Source: Selaginella moellendorffii (lineage: Eukaryota; Streptophyta; Lycopodiopsida; Selaginellales; Selaginellaceae). From it: a stretch of 64,000 nucleotides of DNA. A program made the translations under genes and the position numbers. The notes beneath the pieces are model-generated. The model ran no database searches and had not been told where the DNA came from. It saw nothing but the letters and a program-made list of their open reading frames with translations. This document shows positions 11,345 through 23,294 of this stretch, piece after piece (position 1 is the first letter of the stretch; each line of letters begins with the position of its first letter). The stretch spans positions 1,501,666 to 1,565,665 of the forward strand of contig NW_003314292.1 of assembly GCF_000143415.4 (NCBI RefSeq). Direction: 5' to 3'.

Positions 11345-11448
11345 TGTTAGGCACCAGGTCAGGATAATAGGATAAAGAAAAGGCCCTGCAATCAAGTGAT
11401 CACCCCTTTAGCCAGTTGGCTTAGGGTGTAAGGGATAAGATCCTAACA
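11345..11448 (+). repeat. TRIM 3' LTR
   Basis: 104 bp; near-identical to the 5' LTR. Confidence 0.9.
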
Positions 11449-11454
11449 GTCGTC

Positions 11455-12517
11455 ACCTTGTTCACCTTGTTGAACATAGAAGGATAATGGCCATGTTGAA
11501 AAGAAACGAGTTCATGAGCGTGCCTTGGTATAGTTTCATAGAAAAAACATTTTTTTTAATAAAAAAAGTGCTTACTTCATTGGATAAATGGAATGCATCT
11601 CTCCAGATATGACAGACATGACGAGGTAGTAGCAAAATATTGCAAACGCAGTGGTTCCTAGCAAGCCTGAAAGGAAGGAACCAAATCAGATTTAGAGATC
11701 GCATCGACAGCAAGTACCCCAAGCACTGTCGAGCTGAATAAAGACTTGGTTCAGAAACGGAAAAGCTGGAGGATTGACTAGCATGAAAACAATGATGTGG
11801 AGAAGCCAAATTACAGACAAAGCCAAGCTGCAACAAGAAAAACAAAAGAAAAAGTGAATATCTTTGTCAAGCCTTTGGAGTCTATTTCTTACCCGAGAAT
11901 GCCAAAAACAAGCTTGGCTAAGTAGAAAAGAACTGTAAGAGCCCAGGATGTGTCTGCCTGAGAGAAAATCCAGCAATGAAATAACTTAAATGGGAAACTA
12001 GAGATACCTTCTCTCCCTGTGGGAATGCCTCATTCAGAGCTTGAACATCATCTTCCAAAAAGACAAGCTCCTGAATCGAGCTACACATATGCATTTGTCA
12101 ACACGATCACGTCCACCATTGTTGTTTTTTATTATTTTTATTATTTCCTCTGTGCCCAGCGGACCTGATCTGCTGGACTTTCTTCACATTTTTCTGAAAC
12201 TTTCGTCCTTTCTTCCAACCTCTTTCTTCGCGTTGGAGACCCAAGCTCGTTGGAGCGCTTGGCTAAGTCAGTCACCTCTTGCCAAGCCATCACCTTGAAG
12301 AGATTAGTTGCAAGAAACGTAAAAAGAATTGAAGCACACACCTTTACGTATTGAGCACGAGTAATAACACACTTGGGCCTATTCTTGAACGCAAATATGA
12401 GGCTCAGTGGTAATGTTGCCATTCCAACACCTCCAAACATCTGCAGGAAGAAAACAAAACATAAAACGACATTACCATGAAGAGTATTGATCCTATTATT
12501 GTGTTTAATGCGATCAC
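11455..12517 (-). pseudogene. LIMR copy A2, 5' and 3' truncated
   Basis: Reverse exons in order: [11 protein letters not shown] (about 12505), [20 protein letters not shown] with [11 protein letters not shown] (12440-12340), an exon with DLAK and a basic stretch (frameshifted, about 12290-12150), the [11 protein letters not shown] exon (about 12060-12010), [23 protein letters not shown], the [12 protein letters not shown] exon and finally GTLMNSFLFNMAIILLCST near 11470. The first exons are missing because the sequence jumps at GATCAC (12512-12517) into NUP85. The end is cut by the PPR/TRIM junction. Confidence 0.75.
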
Positions 12518-14430
12518 CGGCAGGTTTCTTTCTCCATGCAGTTTTGTTGACTTGCGTTAACTTCCAGATGCTTTTTTATGTCTTGGCAGACTGAAATGGC
12601 CTTGTAGAAGCAGTGACACTGCTCATTATGCAAATGCCGCGGCTGCGCCCGAGGCTCCCTGATGGAAGTCCTGGTGTTGCTATAGGTTTTAAGCCTGACT
12701 TTTCTAAGGTTTGATGTGGTTGCAGCAAAGTTTTTAGTTTCTCAGATTTTATTACATGCAGGTGAGGGAAAAATTGGCGAAGTCAGGTTTCCAAGCTTGA
12801 AAATAGTGTGTTTTGGGCGGAATGCAACCACCGTGGGACGCTTCTTGGTCTTAAGAAGCTAATACAGGTGCTATTGGGAAACGTTGATGTTCTACAGCTC
12901 TCTACGTTTCACTGGATGGAGCTGCTGGTGGCGCATTTCCTACATCTGATACCTTTTTCTTTGGTATGTATGAACTGTGTAGTGTGCTAAGTTCACTTGC
13001 AATTATCGGGTGCAGGTCTTAGATGGAATGCGTAGCATAGCTTCCAAGTGCAAAGGATTGAAAAGTTCTGGGGACGAAGACCTTCAAGAACTTTTATCTG
13101 CAATTATCAGCAACGACACCGAGGCAAATGCTCTTCCCTCACAGTGGTAAGAACTTCTCATGTCAAATATTTATATAAATTTTCTATCAGGATGATGGCG
13201 CATGTTGATGATCTCCTGATAGCAAAAGGGGAGGACGTTCGATCTCTTCTTGAAGAAGGCAGGCAAACTCTAGGCGGCTTGAGCTTGAAAGAACTCCATC
13301 GTTTGGTTTATTCTCAAGTACTGTCCTCCTTCTTAACAATTGTCTCAGCTAGCACCTGTTTACCTCGCGGCTTGCCCAGAGCAAGGCCTGGGAATGCTTG
13401 AAGCTCTCCTAATGAAGCAGAGATGTTCCAATCAGAAACTGGCATTGACGGTTGGTCTTGGTGTGACGTTTTCTTGAATCTCAATGTGAATTTTGTGCAA
13501 CAGGCACTAGAGATATGCCGCCTCTATGAACTTGATACCGTGAGCACAGCCATCGCCAGGAGTATCCTCTTCCTTTCCAGGCTTGGGGTTCTCACCTGTG
13601 TTTTATGTCTTCCAGGCTGTTGGTGTTCATAGTTTAAAGCATGGAAAGAAGGGCCAAGGGATAATGTGGCTTCAATTGGCCCGAGACGAGCAGAGGCTTT
13701 CTACTCTTGCGGATCAGATTTTGGACACAATAACGTCTGGTGAAGCTGATAATCTGGATAATCTCGAGGTAGCAGTCTTACGTTTTATTTGATACACGCA
13801 CACTTTTAACGCTCTTTTCCCATGCCAGCATTTTGAGGGTCTCTGTGACATCCTTGGCTCGGGAGCAACGAAGCATCAAGGCCTGTCGTTCTTAGCAAGG
13901 TACTCACTTTATACAGTTGCGAAACTATCCGGAGCTAACGTCTAACTTGACGCAGGTACAAGAACTTCAAGGCAGCATTGCAAAACATTAGAGATCTGCG
14001 TCGTAGGGAGGCTTCCTACACCGAGAACCTCGCTGCGCTTGACAGAGCAGCGGTGACTTCTCTTCTCCAGGTTACCAATCCGTTCCTTCTTCTTCCTCGC
14101 TAAAACCCTGGCTTGCAGCTTCTAAAATCTGGAACCTTTCCACGTAAATTCTGGCTGTCCTTGCTCCAAGAATCGGTATGGAGCTGTTTCTCGCATCTCG
14201 TTTACACTCTAAACTTCCGATCGATCAGCCGGAGCAAGTGCTGGTTAGCGAGTCCGAAACAAACACTCTACTCTGCTGCCAGGAACTCTTCCTCGCCAGG
14301 GACCGGCTAGAGAACGACATCCTAAGCACCGCAGAGCCTGGCGCTGTGGATCGCGCTGGCATCCGACTTGGGCCGTGCCATCTTGCAAAGCTGATCGTTT
14401 TTCTGTTGGAATTCTTCTTGGAGTGTAGCC
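12512..14430 (+). pseudogene. NUP85: NUP85 copy B3, 5'-truncated
   Basis: Begins within an intron at the GATCACCGGCAGG junction. It retains the longest 3' half: TLGGLSLKELHRLVYSQVL, ALEICRLYELDTVSTAIAR, VHSLKHGKKGQGIMWLQLAR, HFEGLCDILGSGATKHQGLS, KNFKAALQNIRDLRRREASY, GTFPRKFWLSLLQES and the AEPGAVDRAG end. Defects: one A lost in the TENGL exon, the extra T in the SQVSKLENS exon, deletion around HSLTWQLAPVYLAAC, and loss of VELLEW before PEQVLV. Together with B5 it defines a second subfamily that keeps RQTLGGLSLK. Confidence 0.8.
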
Positions 14431-14529
14431 TGAGTCTAATTAGCAAATAGTTTGACCGTAAAAGTCAATATTTAGTCAACATGGTCTTCAGTCATCGAAG
14501 ATGTTAGCTTTTCATCAGCAATTAATCAT

Positions 14530-14712
14530 GGCTACGTTGATTTGCTAGTCACCCTCAAAAACCAAGCACTACTGCAGCAACGTTGTCCCTTCATACTCTG
14601 CTGGGATCGGGAAACCAGATATGTGCAACACCTCCCTACACTAGAAGCATTTCAAGCTTAGTTCCATCCCAATTGGACAAGCCCAAACAAGCTTTTGCTA
14701 CTCTAGCAAAGG
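14530..14712 (-). pseudogene. Gene E relic interrupted by AT-rich insertion
   Basis: Short reverse match to gene E (around RVAKACLGLSDWD), like 2400-2580. It stops at about 14712, where AT-rich sequence begins, and E-like sequence resumes near 16760. Confidence 0.45.
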
Positions 14713-16760
14713 AATGTCTCATTTAAGCCCATGTAACATAACTATCTAGATCTGAACTAAATATTGTAGTAGACATTATGTTAAATTTAATGTCTACTAT
14801 GTAGATTATAGGTCGATGACCATGTCATGGGCATATTTATTTTCCTGCTTTAATTTGAAATTTTAGGACATTGGCTAAAAACTAAATGTCTCTGAAAATT
14901 TAATATATCTTGTAAGCTCATTAGGATAAAGTTTTGCAAGAACTGACTTCTACAATATAGAATGGTTATGATGGTGACAATCTAAATCTCCTACACTGTG
15001 ATCACTAATAAGTTAGTTTTCCTTCAAAGGATATCAATCCAAGAAAAAATAAACATTGAATCTCTTGTCTTTAGGTTTTAATATACTTCTTTTTGGTATG
15101 GTTAAGATTGTTTAGCTTAGTGCATATTGTGAGGAACCCAAAAATTGCACATAAACAACTATGAAAATGTTGCTTATGCTATAGAAAAATCTTGATTGTT
15201 GAATTGCAAAAAGAAGCATCTAGTATGGAAAAAGTTAGATCTTCCACTTATGCAAGTTTGTTGCCCTTGTAAAATATTTTTCTTCTCAATAAATTTTATT
15301 TATAGATTGACAATCAAATTGAAAGTGAGATTGAAAATTTTCGGCCGAACAAGACCAGAGTGTTGAGCCAACCCAAAGTGTTGATCAAGAAGTGCTAGTA
15401 TTGAAAATACTAGTAACATAAAACTTTTTCAAATTTAAATAGCTTTGTTTCCTTTTTTCTTTTTAGCCAATCTAGATCTTATAGCCAAATCTTTTAGGAT
15501 TCTTACACAAAACCAGAAAAGTATTGTTAGACGTGAATCTACATGATACAAACAAGATCAATATGAAACTTAATATCTCTATCATATGTACTGAATGTCA
15601 TCTTATGTTTTAACATAATGTCAATAGGTCAAGACCCTCTATTCTAAGTTTTTGCATTATGACTACTCAAGATGGGAAAATTTAAATTTTCTTCATAGAT
15701 ACTTGCATTGCCAATGTTATGGCAAAACAAAAAAACACCTCTTTACTTGTTTATGGATCTTGATATTAATGTATTTTCTTATAATTCAGGAAGAAAATGG
15801 TGGATATAGGAGTTTCACGTGATGTGGCAACATCACTAATAGCAATATGTGACAAATATTGTGTTACTTTGACATCCACAAATAGAAAGATCTATTGGAA
15901 ACACAAAGTGTTATATAACACTTATGTTTACAGAAGATAGCATATTTCAAAACACTATCCAACATTGTCTAAGTGGAAAAGGAACATAAATGTATTATAT
16001 ATTGAATGTTGTTTCAAATATATTGTCATTGAATATTTCTACTCTTGTGACGAAGAAAAAAACATTCTAAAATGTTATGATGAGGTTGAAAGAATATAAA
16101 GTTAGATTTTAGCAAAGCACATTGGTCATATTCTTGATTCACTACAAAATAAAGTACAAAATAAATGTACTCGCAAATGACATTAAATTTGTTTATGTTA
16201 CTTAATGTCTTCAGTATTGACATTAAATTTTACTTCTAGGTTAGTAAAATAACAATATATCACAGAGTTATATAGGAGGTGCAATACAAATTACATTGAG
16301 CACTTGCTATAAGTGGGTCGAGATGTGATGAGGCACATAACACTACTAGAAGAGCATAAATGTTGGAGGTTGTTTATGTATCCTAGGGAAGTAGAAACAA
16401 TAGCAGCATTTATTGTTTATGGTGAAAAGTGGAATAATTGTGACTGAGAAAGTGTTGTTATAGAGATTTATGCTCTAGGTCAAGTGGATAAAGTGTTCTT
16501 GGCATTTTCATGCTCTTTATCCAAAGTTTGGTAAATGAAAAAGGGTTTCATTTTGGTCCTCCAAACATCTTAGATACGTGAAGTAGAAATGCATTAGACT
16601 TGGATGCATGGACACGAGGTATGGCATGGAATGAGCAGGGGTGATGCATGGGTATGGCATAACTATATAAAGGGCATGGAATTAAAAGAATATTCTACTT
16701 CGGACATTTAATTCACCGTCTCAGGTTACATGGGCTTAGGTGGGAAGGTGGTCCTTGACA
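14713..16760. mobile_element. AT-rich 2-kb insertion, possible decayed DNA transposon
   Basis: Base composition changes sharply to very AT-rich. A 14-bp inverted pair TAAGCCCATGTAAC / GTTACATGGGCTTA lies at 14724-14737 and 16725-16738, close to both edges. A 12-bp stem hairpin TAGTAGACATTA is at 14767-14799. No ORF above about 65 codons; one reading (about 15790-15860) gives DVATSLIAICDKYC, reminiscent of a PPR motif. No target duplication found. A TATATAAAGG box is at about 16662. Could also be methylation-decayed gene sequence. Confidence 0.45.
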
Positions 16761-16764
16761 AGTG

Positions 16765-17070
16765 CGTGAAATGAGTGATTTCACCCTGTTGACGTCACGG
16801 CCCATTTCCTGAAACGCAGGGGGAACGGCTTGCCAGTCCTTTTCCTTCACCATCAATATTCCGATGTTTTTTAAGTTGAATGAACTCTCCGGGACGATGC
16901 TGTCAAAGCTTTTGTGACTTAGTGGACCTGTGGTTTTCCACAAGCGCTGGTTCCTTTGCGACGCGATGCCGTTCCAGCAACCAGCTGGGGCAAAGTCGTA
17001 TACGCGTTTGGCAAGGAGAATCCGAAGTCTGAGCTCGCTGCAATCTACCAAGTGGAGTAACCAGAGAACT
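16765..17070. pseudogene. Relics of genes E and F before C3
   Basis: Reverse 16850-16765 matches the E segment with KTGKPFPPRFGEW (here DWQAVPPAFQEMG) and NVNKVKS. Forward from about 16920 matches the F start relic and then FGKENPKSELAA. Broken in all frames. Confidence 0.5.
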
Positions 17071-17149
17071 GTATCATGCCTTAAAAGCATATGCCTAAAG
17101 AATATGAAACGATACCTGATTTTTTTCAAAGTCATGGCTACTGCACCGA

Positions 17150-17401
17150 AGGATATCTGCACCGAACGCGTTTGGTGTAAACGCGTTTCCTGCACCGAAC
17201 TCGTGTTCTGCACTAAACTAATTCATTAGAACGCTCAATCCACCTAATCACGTTTTGCTTTTAGACCGGGTATACTGCATTTTTGGAGGTATATGTATGA
17301 CAAAGTCATGCAGCACGTGCTGCGATGATACTTCATTTTGGTATAAACATCTTTTCTGCAATAAACTAACTCATTTACCCCATTATAGAAATTGAGTCTT
17401 C
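17150..17401 (+). promoter_or_regulatory. Decayed promoter of C3
   Basis: The first palindrome is imperfect (CACCGAACGCGTTTGGTG, about 17160-17177). The G-box palindrome GCAGCACGTGCTGC is intact at 17310-17323. The TATA box is changed to TATAGAA. Confidence 0.5.
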
Positions 17402-18440
17402 TTCTGATGTACAAAGTGCCACCGAAAGAGCGAACTTGGGAGAAGGTCAACTCCGTGTTCATGCAAGATCCCCTGGTTGAGCCAATGGGCGATGGGGTTA
17501 GCAGAGCTGACAAGTTTCTGAACAAAAGCTCTAACGACTTCAAGTTTGACGGGTCACCGGATGCAGCTATTGTGAAAGCGATACTAGAAGTTATGTATTA
17601 TAGAAGAGCTCTATTAACCTTTGCGGCCTTCTCTCGTCACAGGTTCAGACCTGGTTTGTGAATTACATTGCAGATGAGGACGCGCTGAAGTCAACCAAGA
17701 TCGACATTGAAGTTCGTTCGCGCATTGTTGCTCAGTCAGGGGCGACCATTAACAGCTTTGAAGCTTTCTTTGCCAAGCATGAGCATCACGAGAAGACCAT
17801 AATTGACATGGTACCCTGATATGCAAAACCCGTACTACAAGGTTTGTGCCGCCCTTTCAGTCACAGCTCATGTATTTGAGTACAGGTGTACCGCATCAAA
17901 CTCTTTGCTTGGTCTGATAGCAACCGTATTCTGTTCCATCAGGAGGATTCCAATGGCATCATTGGAGGTGAGGTGTCTAATGTAAACCACTGAAAACTGC
18001 ACAGTCCTTTTGTTCTATTTGCAGAGTTCACCTTCCGTAAGTTTAAGCCACGCAAGGAGGTCATTGACAAGATGAACCCAGACGCCTATAAGAACGCTGT
18101 GGAAGCTGCAAATAACATCTTTGGTGTCATTGACAAGATGAACCCAGACGCCAAAAAGAAGGCTGTGGAAGCTGCAAATAACATCTTTGGTGTCATTGAC
18201 AAGATGAACCCAGACGCCAAAAAGAAGGCTGTGGAAGCTGCAGATAACATCTTTGGTGTCATTGACAAGATGAACCCAGACGCCAAAAAGAAGGCTGTGG
18301 AAGCTGCAGATAACATCTTTGGTGTCATTGACAAGATGAACCCAGACGCCAAAAAGAAGGCTGTGGAAGATGCAGCTATCATCTTTGGTTTGCAATCAGG
18401 CTATGTCAATCGAGCCAAGATGCCCCGTGCTTCAATGTAA
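17402..18440 (+). pseudogene. C3: N-terminally deleted C gene with expanded C-terminal repeats
   Basis: The 5' UTR is joined directly to the KVPPKERTWEKVNS codons, so about the first 93 residues are gone. The intron-1 donor is AT instead of GT (GCG|ATACTAG, about 17580). A deletion in exon 2 gives a TGA shortly after IIDM. Exon 4 has five copies of the 22-residue C-terminal unit where every other copy has one, ending in a new tail GLQSGYVNRAKMPRASM. A short reading from ATG 17410 exists, but the lesions make this a pseudogene. Confidence 0.8.
18072..18401 (+). repeat. 66-bp coding tandem repeat, five units
   Basis: Units at 18072, 18138, 18204, 18270 and 18336, each encoding MNPDAKKKAVEAADNIF followed by GVIDK (first unit DAYKNAV; last unit diverges after VEDAAIIFG). 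Frame is preserved because the unit is 66 bp. Near-identity of units points to recent amplification. Confidence 0.92.
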
Positions 18441-19670
18441 AACATCTTTCTAAATAATAATCAAGCCATGTCCCCTCATGACTTTCATTTACTTGAAAAT
18501 AACAGTCTTTATATTTTTTAATCTCAATTTCTGAAAGAGACGATCAGGGAAACGACTTCATAGACCTGGAATGACAAACTACAATGAAAGTAATGAATAT
18601 CTAAAAGCTACATGCTTTGGATTCCAAGTACTTTTGTCAATGTAGCAAATCTTTGCCTTCCACTGGAACATTGAAAGGTGATGATAAGTTTATCTATCTA
18701 TCTTTATACTGTTTATAGTCTTGTGGTGCCCATCAAGAAGCATAAGTATTCTTTGTGATATATTAATAAAACGAACAGGACAGTTTGAGATCATTATCAT
18801 TGTCTCGTTGGTCTCTGTAGATTCTTCGCGCTCAAGGTCACCACAAGTTAGCCAGGGACACGCTCAATCAGCTCTAAGCCGAGTTGATGGCTCGGCTGTG
18901 AGTGCCATTTGGCTCTCCATCTGGTGCCGGATTTTCCCATCCTGTTGCTTTGATGCAAACGGTCGCAATAATATTGTAGAGCAACAAGGTCTCTCAGACA
19001 AGGTAATATCTAAATTGTCTTTGACAAGGAACAAAACTTCGAGAATAGAACTTCAGAGAATGCCACTGGGAATTTTTGTTGTAAACGGCTTGGCACAGCG
19101 CATGATGGAACAAGGCAAAGGGAGGCCCTCAAAACCGTCGAGTTTTTCCTCCTGTAACTCACGAACTTTGTCACGAGCATATTGTAAGTTTTCTTTGGCA
19201 AATGCTTGCGTACTGATCAGTTGTTTCAGGCTATTTCGGCAGCACATCACAGGTGTGACATCTCCTGCTATGATCCTAGAGATCTGCTCCGGGAGTAGAT
19301 TTCTCGCTCGTTCAAGACGATCCAGATGTTAAGACAGTTGTAAATTTTTAGATTAATTGTTCCTAGTGTTCCCACTGTTTGGGTTTGAAATCTAGTAAGC
19401 TAAATGCGCAGGCCATGCATTTTGTACAATGTATTCCAAAACAACAACTTCTCTTTTTTCTTTTCTTACTTTCTTGTCCAGCTGAGAACACAGGTTTGTC
19501 TAGCTCAAGCATGAGTTTCTGAATGAATATCTCTTGTGTTCTGACATGATTGAATTTATCCTGCTCGTATTTACGACCACAGTCTAAAGTTTAAACATTA
19601 AGCAAATAGTTTGACCATGAGTCACATTGGAAATGTTCATTACATAATCAATACACATGTACGGCTACAT
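18441..19670. other. D3: C3 3' region and reverse coiled-coil-like remnant
   Basis: After the C 3' UTR the conserved D block has its longest reverse reading here (19250-19010): NSLKQLISTQAFAKENLQ, then YARDKVRELQEEKLDGFEGL. The peptide is charged and helix-prone, with splice-like boundaries, but no complete gene is present. Family not recognised. It would converge on gene C. Confidence 0.5.
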
Positions 19671-19679
19671 TGATTTTGT

Positions 19680-20160
19680 CACCAGCAAACACTTCTTCCT
19701 CTCGCAGCAAGGTGTGCCCGCTCCCTAGTCTCGGGCACCTCGCCTGCCAGGGACCGATCCAGGGGAAAATGGTATAAATGCCTCCCAATCTCAAGGCTGG
19801 TGCCAAACTCGTTGCGGGAGAACGCAATAACAGCTCTCCATGCTAGGCAGGAGCGTTCACTTCCACGGGCCACGCCTTCTGATAGCCAAGCCTCGCCACA
19901 ACTCAGAAGATGGAGGGTGTTTCTGTCCTGTGTCGATACAAGTCGGGTTCCCCACGCATTAAGCTGGGAAAGCCTTAGATGCCATGTCTGCCACTATCTT
20001 CCTTGGGCTCTGGGTGTACATCCTTCCGTCCTACGTTGAGGAAGGAAAGACAAGCTTGATCTTGTCTCCAGCCTTGTAAATCTTGGTGGAGGGAACATCT
20101 TCCCTCCGCCATGTTGCCCTGCTGACTGCTGACGGGGGACGGCCATCCAACCACAGCCAG
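19680..20160 (-). pseudogene. Gene E copy, truncated by copia insertion
   Basis: Reverse match to the 3' half of gene E (AGDKIKLVFPFLNVGRK near 20060-20020, PEPKED, and the downstream VIAFSRN-like segment). It breaks off at about 20162, where retrotransposon sequence starts. Part of E beyond the insertion reappears at 23295-23350. Confidence 0.55.
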
Positions 20161-20164
20161 TTTA

Positions 20165-23100
20165 AAGTTATAAATTTTTTGGTTCAAAAGCTACTAACAC
20201 TCCCACTCAATTTGGGTCTGGACTTACTGCTCAGAGTGCTGCACAAGGTCTCCAATAGCTGGATCTGCATATAAGCTGCATATTTCCATAAGCTGGATAG
20301 TGCTATACCTCCATTAGCTGGATAAATGAAACTCCAGTGTCTGGATTTATTTATCTGACAACTCCAAGAGTTGAAGTTTACTGCAATCAGCAATAAACTT
20401 CTCAAGAACTAACACCTTCGTGAGCAAGTCAGCTAGCTGCTCATAAGTAGTGCAAAACTGGAGAACAATCATGCCATGTAAAACTTGTTCTTGCACATAA
20501 TGATATCGAAGTTGAATATTCATGAAACTTGGTTGTCTTGGTCAAAGTATAACACTGATATTATCACAGTAAAGTAGAGTCGGCTGATCCTGGGAAAAGC
20601 CAAGCTCTGACAGAAAGAGGCGCAACCATGCTGCTTCCTTACAGGTGGAGCAAGTTGTAATATACTCAGACTCTTTGGAAGATAAAGCTGTGACAGATTG
20701 GCACTTGTTCTACCTATTGAGGTATACCCTCTCTATGACATGATCTTAGGTGGCAGTAGTGTCACTTCACTGATCCAGGTATTCTTGATCATGTATATAT
20801 ATTTATGATATTATATACGACTATTCTTCGAGTCATCCTTGTCCATCTTAGCTTCCACTCTTCTTCTCTTCACTGCCAAGTAATAGCACTGCTGCCCAAA
20901 AAGAAAATATAGCCAAATGTAGACTTCCTGGTCTCAAAATCATCAGCCCAGTCGGCATCACAATATCCACGTAGCTGGAAGTCATCTAGGACAGAAGAAT
21001 GAGGACAAAGGAGCGAATCCCTTGAGGATAGCGAATAATTCTCTTGATCGCTTGCCAATGTGCCATGCCTGGATTCTCAGAAAACTTGGCGACAATGCCC
21101 ACTGCATGTGCTAGATCTGGACGAGTGCAGACCAATACATGAGACTGCCCATGGCAGCTCAATAAGGAAAACGTTGCATAGCCTCACGATCAGCGGGAGT
21201 TTCAGGAGACTGACCAGAGGAGAGATGAAGATCGATCTCCATAGGAGTAGAATCCTGCATCTGTAGAACCTCGTCAATGTATCGCTGATGAGATAGATAA
21301 AGATAGCCGCGAACTCTATCTCGCAAAATATGAAGGCCAAGACAATACTGAATCTCGCCTATATCATCCATCTCAAACTGATATGTGATCTCTGATTTAA
21401 TCTCATGAAGAAAAGGCAGATTTTTGGAGACCAAGATTAAATCATCAACGTAAAGAGACAAGATCACAAGCAAGTCACCAAAGTGTTTGAAATAAACATT
21501 TTGATCAGCTGCATTTCGAGAGAAACCAATATCTTGGTGAACCAAGCTAATAAGTTTGGCTCTTCGGGAAATCCGTTAGGCTGGGAAATAAAAATCTCTT
21601 CTTCTAAATCGCCATGCAGAAATGCTATACGCACGTCCATTGATGGATTTCCCAATTGTACTGCGCTGCCAATGCCAACATGACTCGTATAGAGGCCATT
21701 CGAACCACTGGGGAGTAAGTGTCGGTGAAGTCAAGCCCTGCAATCTGTGTAAAGCAGCGTGCAACAAATCGGGCTTTGAAACGAATAACTTGATTGTTAC
21801 CATTGCGCTTCACACGAAAGAGCCACTTCGTACTCAAATCTGCTGGCTTGGAAACCAAAATCCAAGTGTTGTTGCGCATTAAAGAATTGTACTCAGAGTC
21901 CATGGCCACTCTCGAAGAAGAGGCATGTGGACTTGATAACACTTCATCAACTGACTGTGGCTCAGGAATAGTTTCAGCATTAGCAAAATAAAAAGGTTAA
22001 ACCTGAATAGTTATTAGAAGTATCATTTTGAGCTCGCGGCCGATCAGCATCATCCTGAGGTGGAATAGGAGGTGGTGGCGGCGGAGGCAGATTTATAGGT
22101 GGCGGTGGTGGGAGTGCTCCCACTAGAACTGGAACATCTGCTACTGGCCAGTCATCAACCAGCTGCCATTTTGCAAGGGTTGGCAGTTCAAGCTGCTTGA
22201 AAGGAAATATGTCTTCAAACACATGAACATAAAGAATTCTAAAGTCAATAAGCTTTAGTGTCATCTCCATAACCAACGAAAATTGCTTTGATAGTCCTAG
22301 AGGCAAGCTCGATCCAGATTTTTGGTATAAGCCAGACTACCAAAAACTACCAGACACTCCTTTGCATAATTTTTACAATAGTTACAACGACTAGGCCACC
22401 TCTTCTGTTTATTGGAGTTGCTCCCACTGGGATTGCTTCCACTCTGACTTGCAGCAGGAATTGAAGTGGTAGAACCAGAAGGATGGGCCTCTTGAGTTAT
22501 AAAGACTGTTGCCTTGGCTGCCTTTCTTGATGCCATACGTAAATTATGCTGCCATTGTTCCTCCTTGAGTGCAACACATATTTGAAGAAAGGTAAGCTTC
22601 ATTTGCATACTCTGTAAAGACGTGCAGATCTGTTGGAAATGCTCGATATCTAGAATACCATTCAATAATGCTGCTCATTTGTCCACATTTGTGACGGTTT
22701 GCTTTGCTGCTCTAAGGTGAACCTCAATATAATTTATATTGCTAATAAATTTCTCAATGCGTTCATGAGGATCCATCTCCATAGAAAAGAAATCCCCTTT
22801 CAGGGTCATAACATGCTCCTCTGTCTGTGCTCCAAGACTTTGGGATAAAGCAGTCCAATTCTCGCTGGAAGTCTTGGCACAATCAAGAAGATGAATTTAC
22901 TGCTCACCAAGACCAATCCTGATTATGGAAAAGACTCGAATTTTCAATCCTGATCTAGCAGGTTCTGGCTCAATGCCTGCAACAATAGCATCACAATTAT
23001 CTCGCACAAACATAACCTTCAACAGCGCTGCCCATGTGTGGAATTCTCCCTTGTAGACAGGGATAAGGCGCTACTCCACAATGGCACCACTGCTGCTGCT

Positions 23101-23294
23101 CGCCATGTGACTGCGAACATGCAACAATCTCTTGCGATTGATACAGTGCCGGAGATTGCAGGAAGCACGGTCTACCATTCACAGCTCTGATACCATGATG
23201 ATACTGCTAAAGAGCATCTTGATCTATTACACCCTAGGTACAGAGGAACAGAACCTGCCTATGTGGCATAGAGCCAGTGACTAAGCTATTAACA
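20165..23294 (-). mobile_element. Ty1/copia retrotransposon remnant, reverse, internally deleted
   Basis: Read on the reverse strand: 5' LTR (23294-23196), primer binding site TGGTATCAGAGC (23195-23184), gag (about 22870-22380, with a degenerate CCHC knuckle CNYCKNYAKEC), then a jump to the integrase end (VFGSLAY, about 22350), reverse transcriptase (FKARFVARCFTQIAGLDF, then LYVDDLILVSK at about 21450), RNase H (DADWADDFETRKSTFGYIFF at about 20950) and QLADLLTKVL near 20420. Protease, pre-integrase and most of the integrase are missing and stops are frequent. The 3' LTR is not recognisable. Confidence 0.85.
23196..23294 (-). repeat. copia 5' LTR (99 bp)
   Basis: Reverse-strand TGTTAATAGC...ATCATCA immediately before the primer binding site. 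Homologous to the 79-bp LTR at 28952-29030. Very short for a copia LTR. Confidence 0.7.

Larger units (their letters stand above)
11055..11448 (+). mobile_element. TRIM retrotransposon (LTR element in miniature), complete
   Basis: Two 104-bp LTRs (11055-11158 and 11345-11448) begin TGTTAGGCACC and end CCTAACA, with about three differences. The internal 186 bp starts with a primer binding site TGGTATCGGAGCC (11160-11172), resembling the initiator tRNA-Met complement, and ends with a purine tract GAGGGGAAGGA just before LTR2. The 5-bp target duplication GTCGT is intact on both sides (11050-11054 and 11449-11453). There is no coding capacity, so mobilisation would need a helper. Confidence 0.92.

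Noticed and set aside
18015-18395. Reverse 126-codon repetitive ORF (FHSLLFGVWVHLVNDTKDVI)
   Set aside because: Antisense of the 66-bp coding repeat of C3; repetition is inherited from the sense strand.
18072-18401. CRISPR-like array
   Set aside because: Units are contiguous 66-bp coding repeats with no spacers, in a eukaryotic spliced gene.
22020-22130. Pro-rich reverse ORF (PPPPPINLPPPPPPPIPP) as a cell-wall protein
   Set aside because: Lies inside the copia element between integrase end and reverse transcriptase; linker region of the polyprotein.
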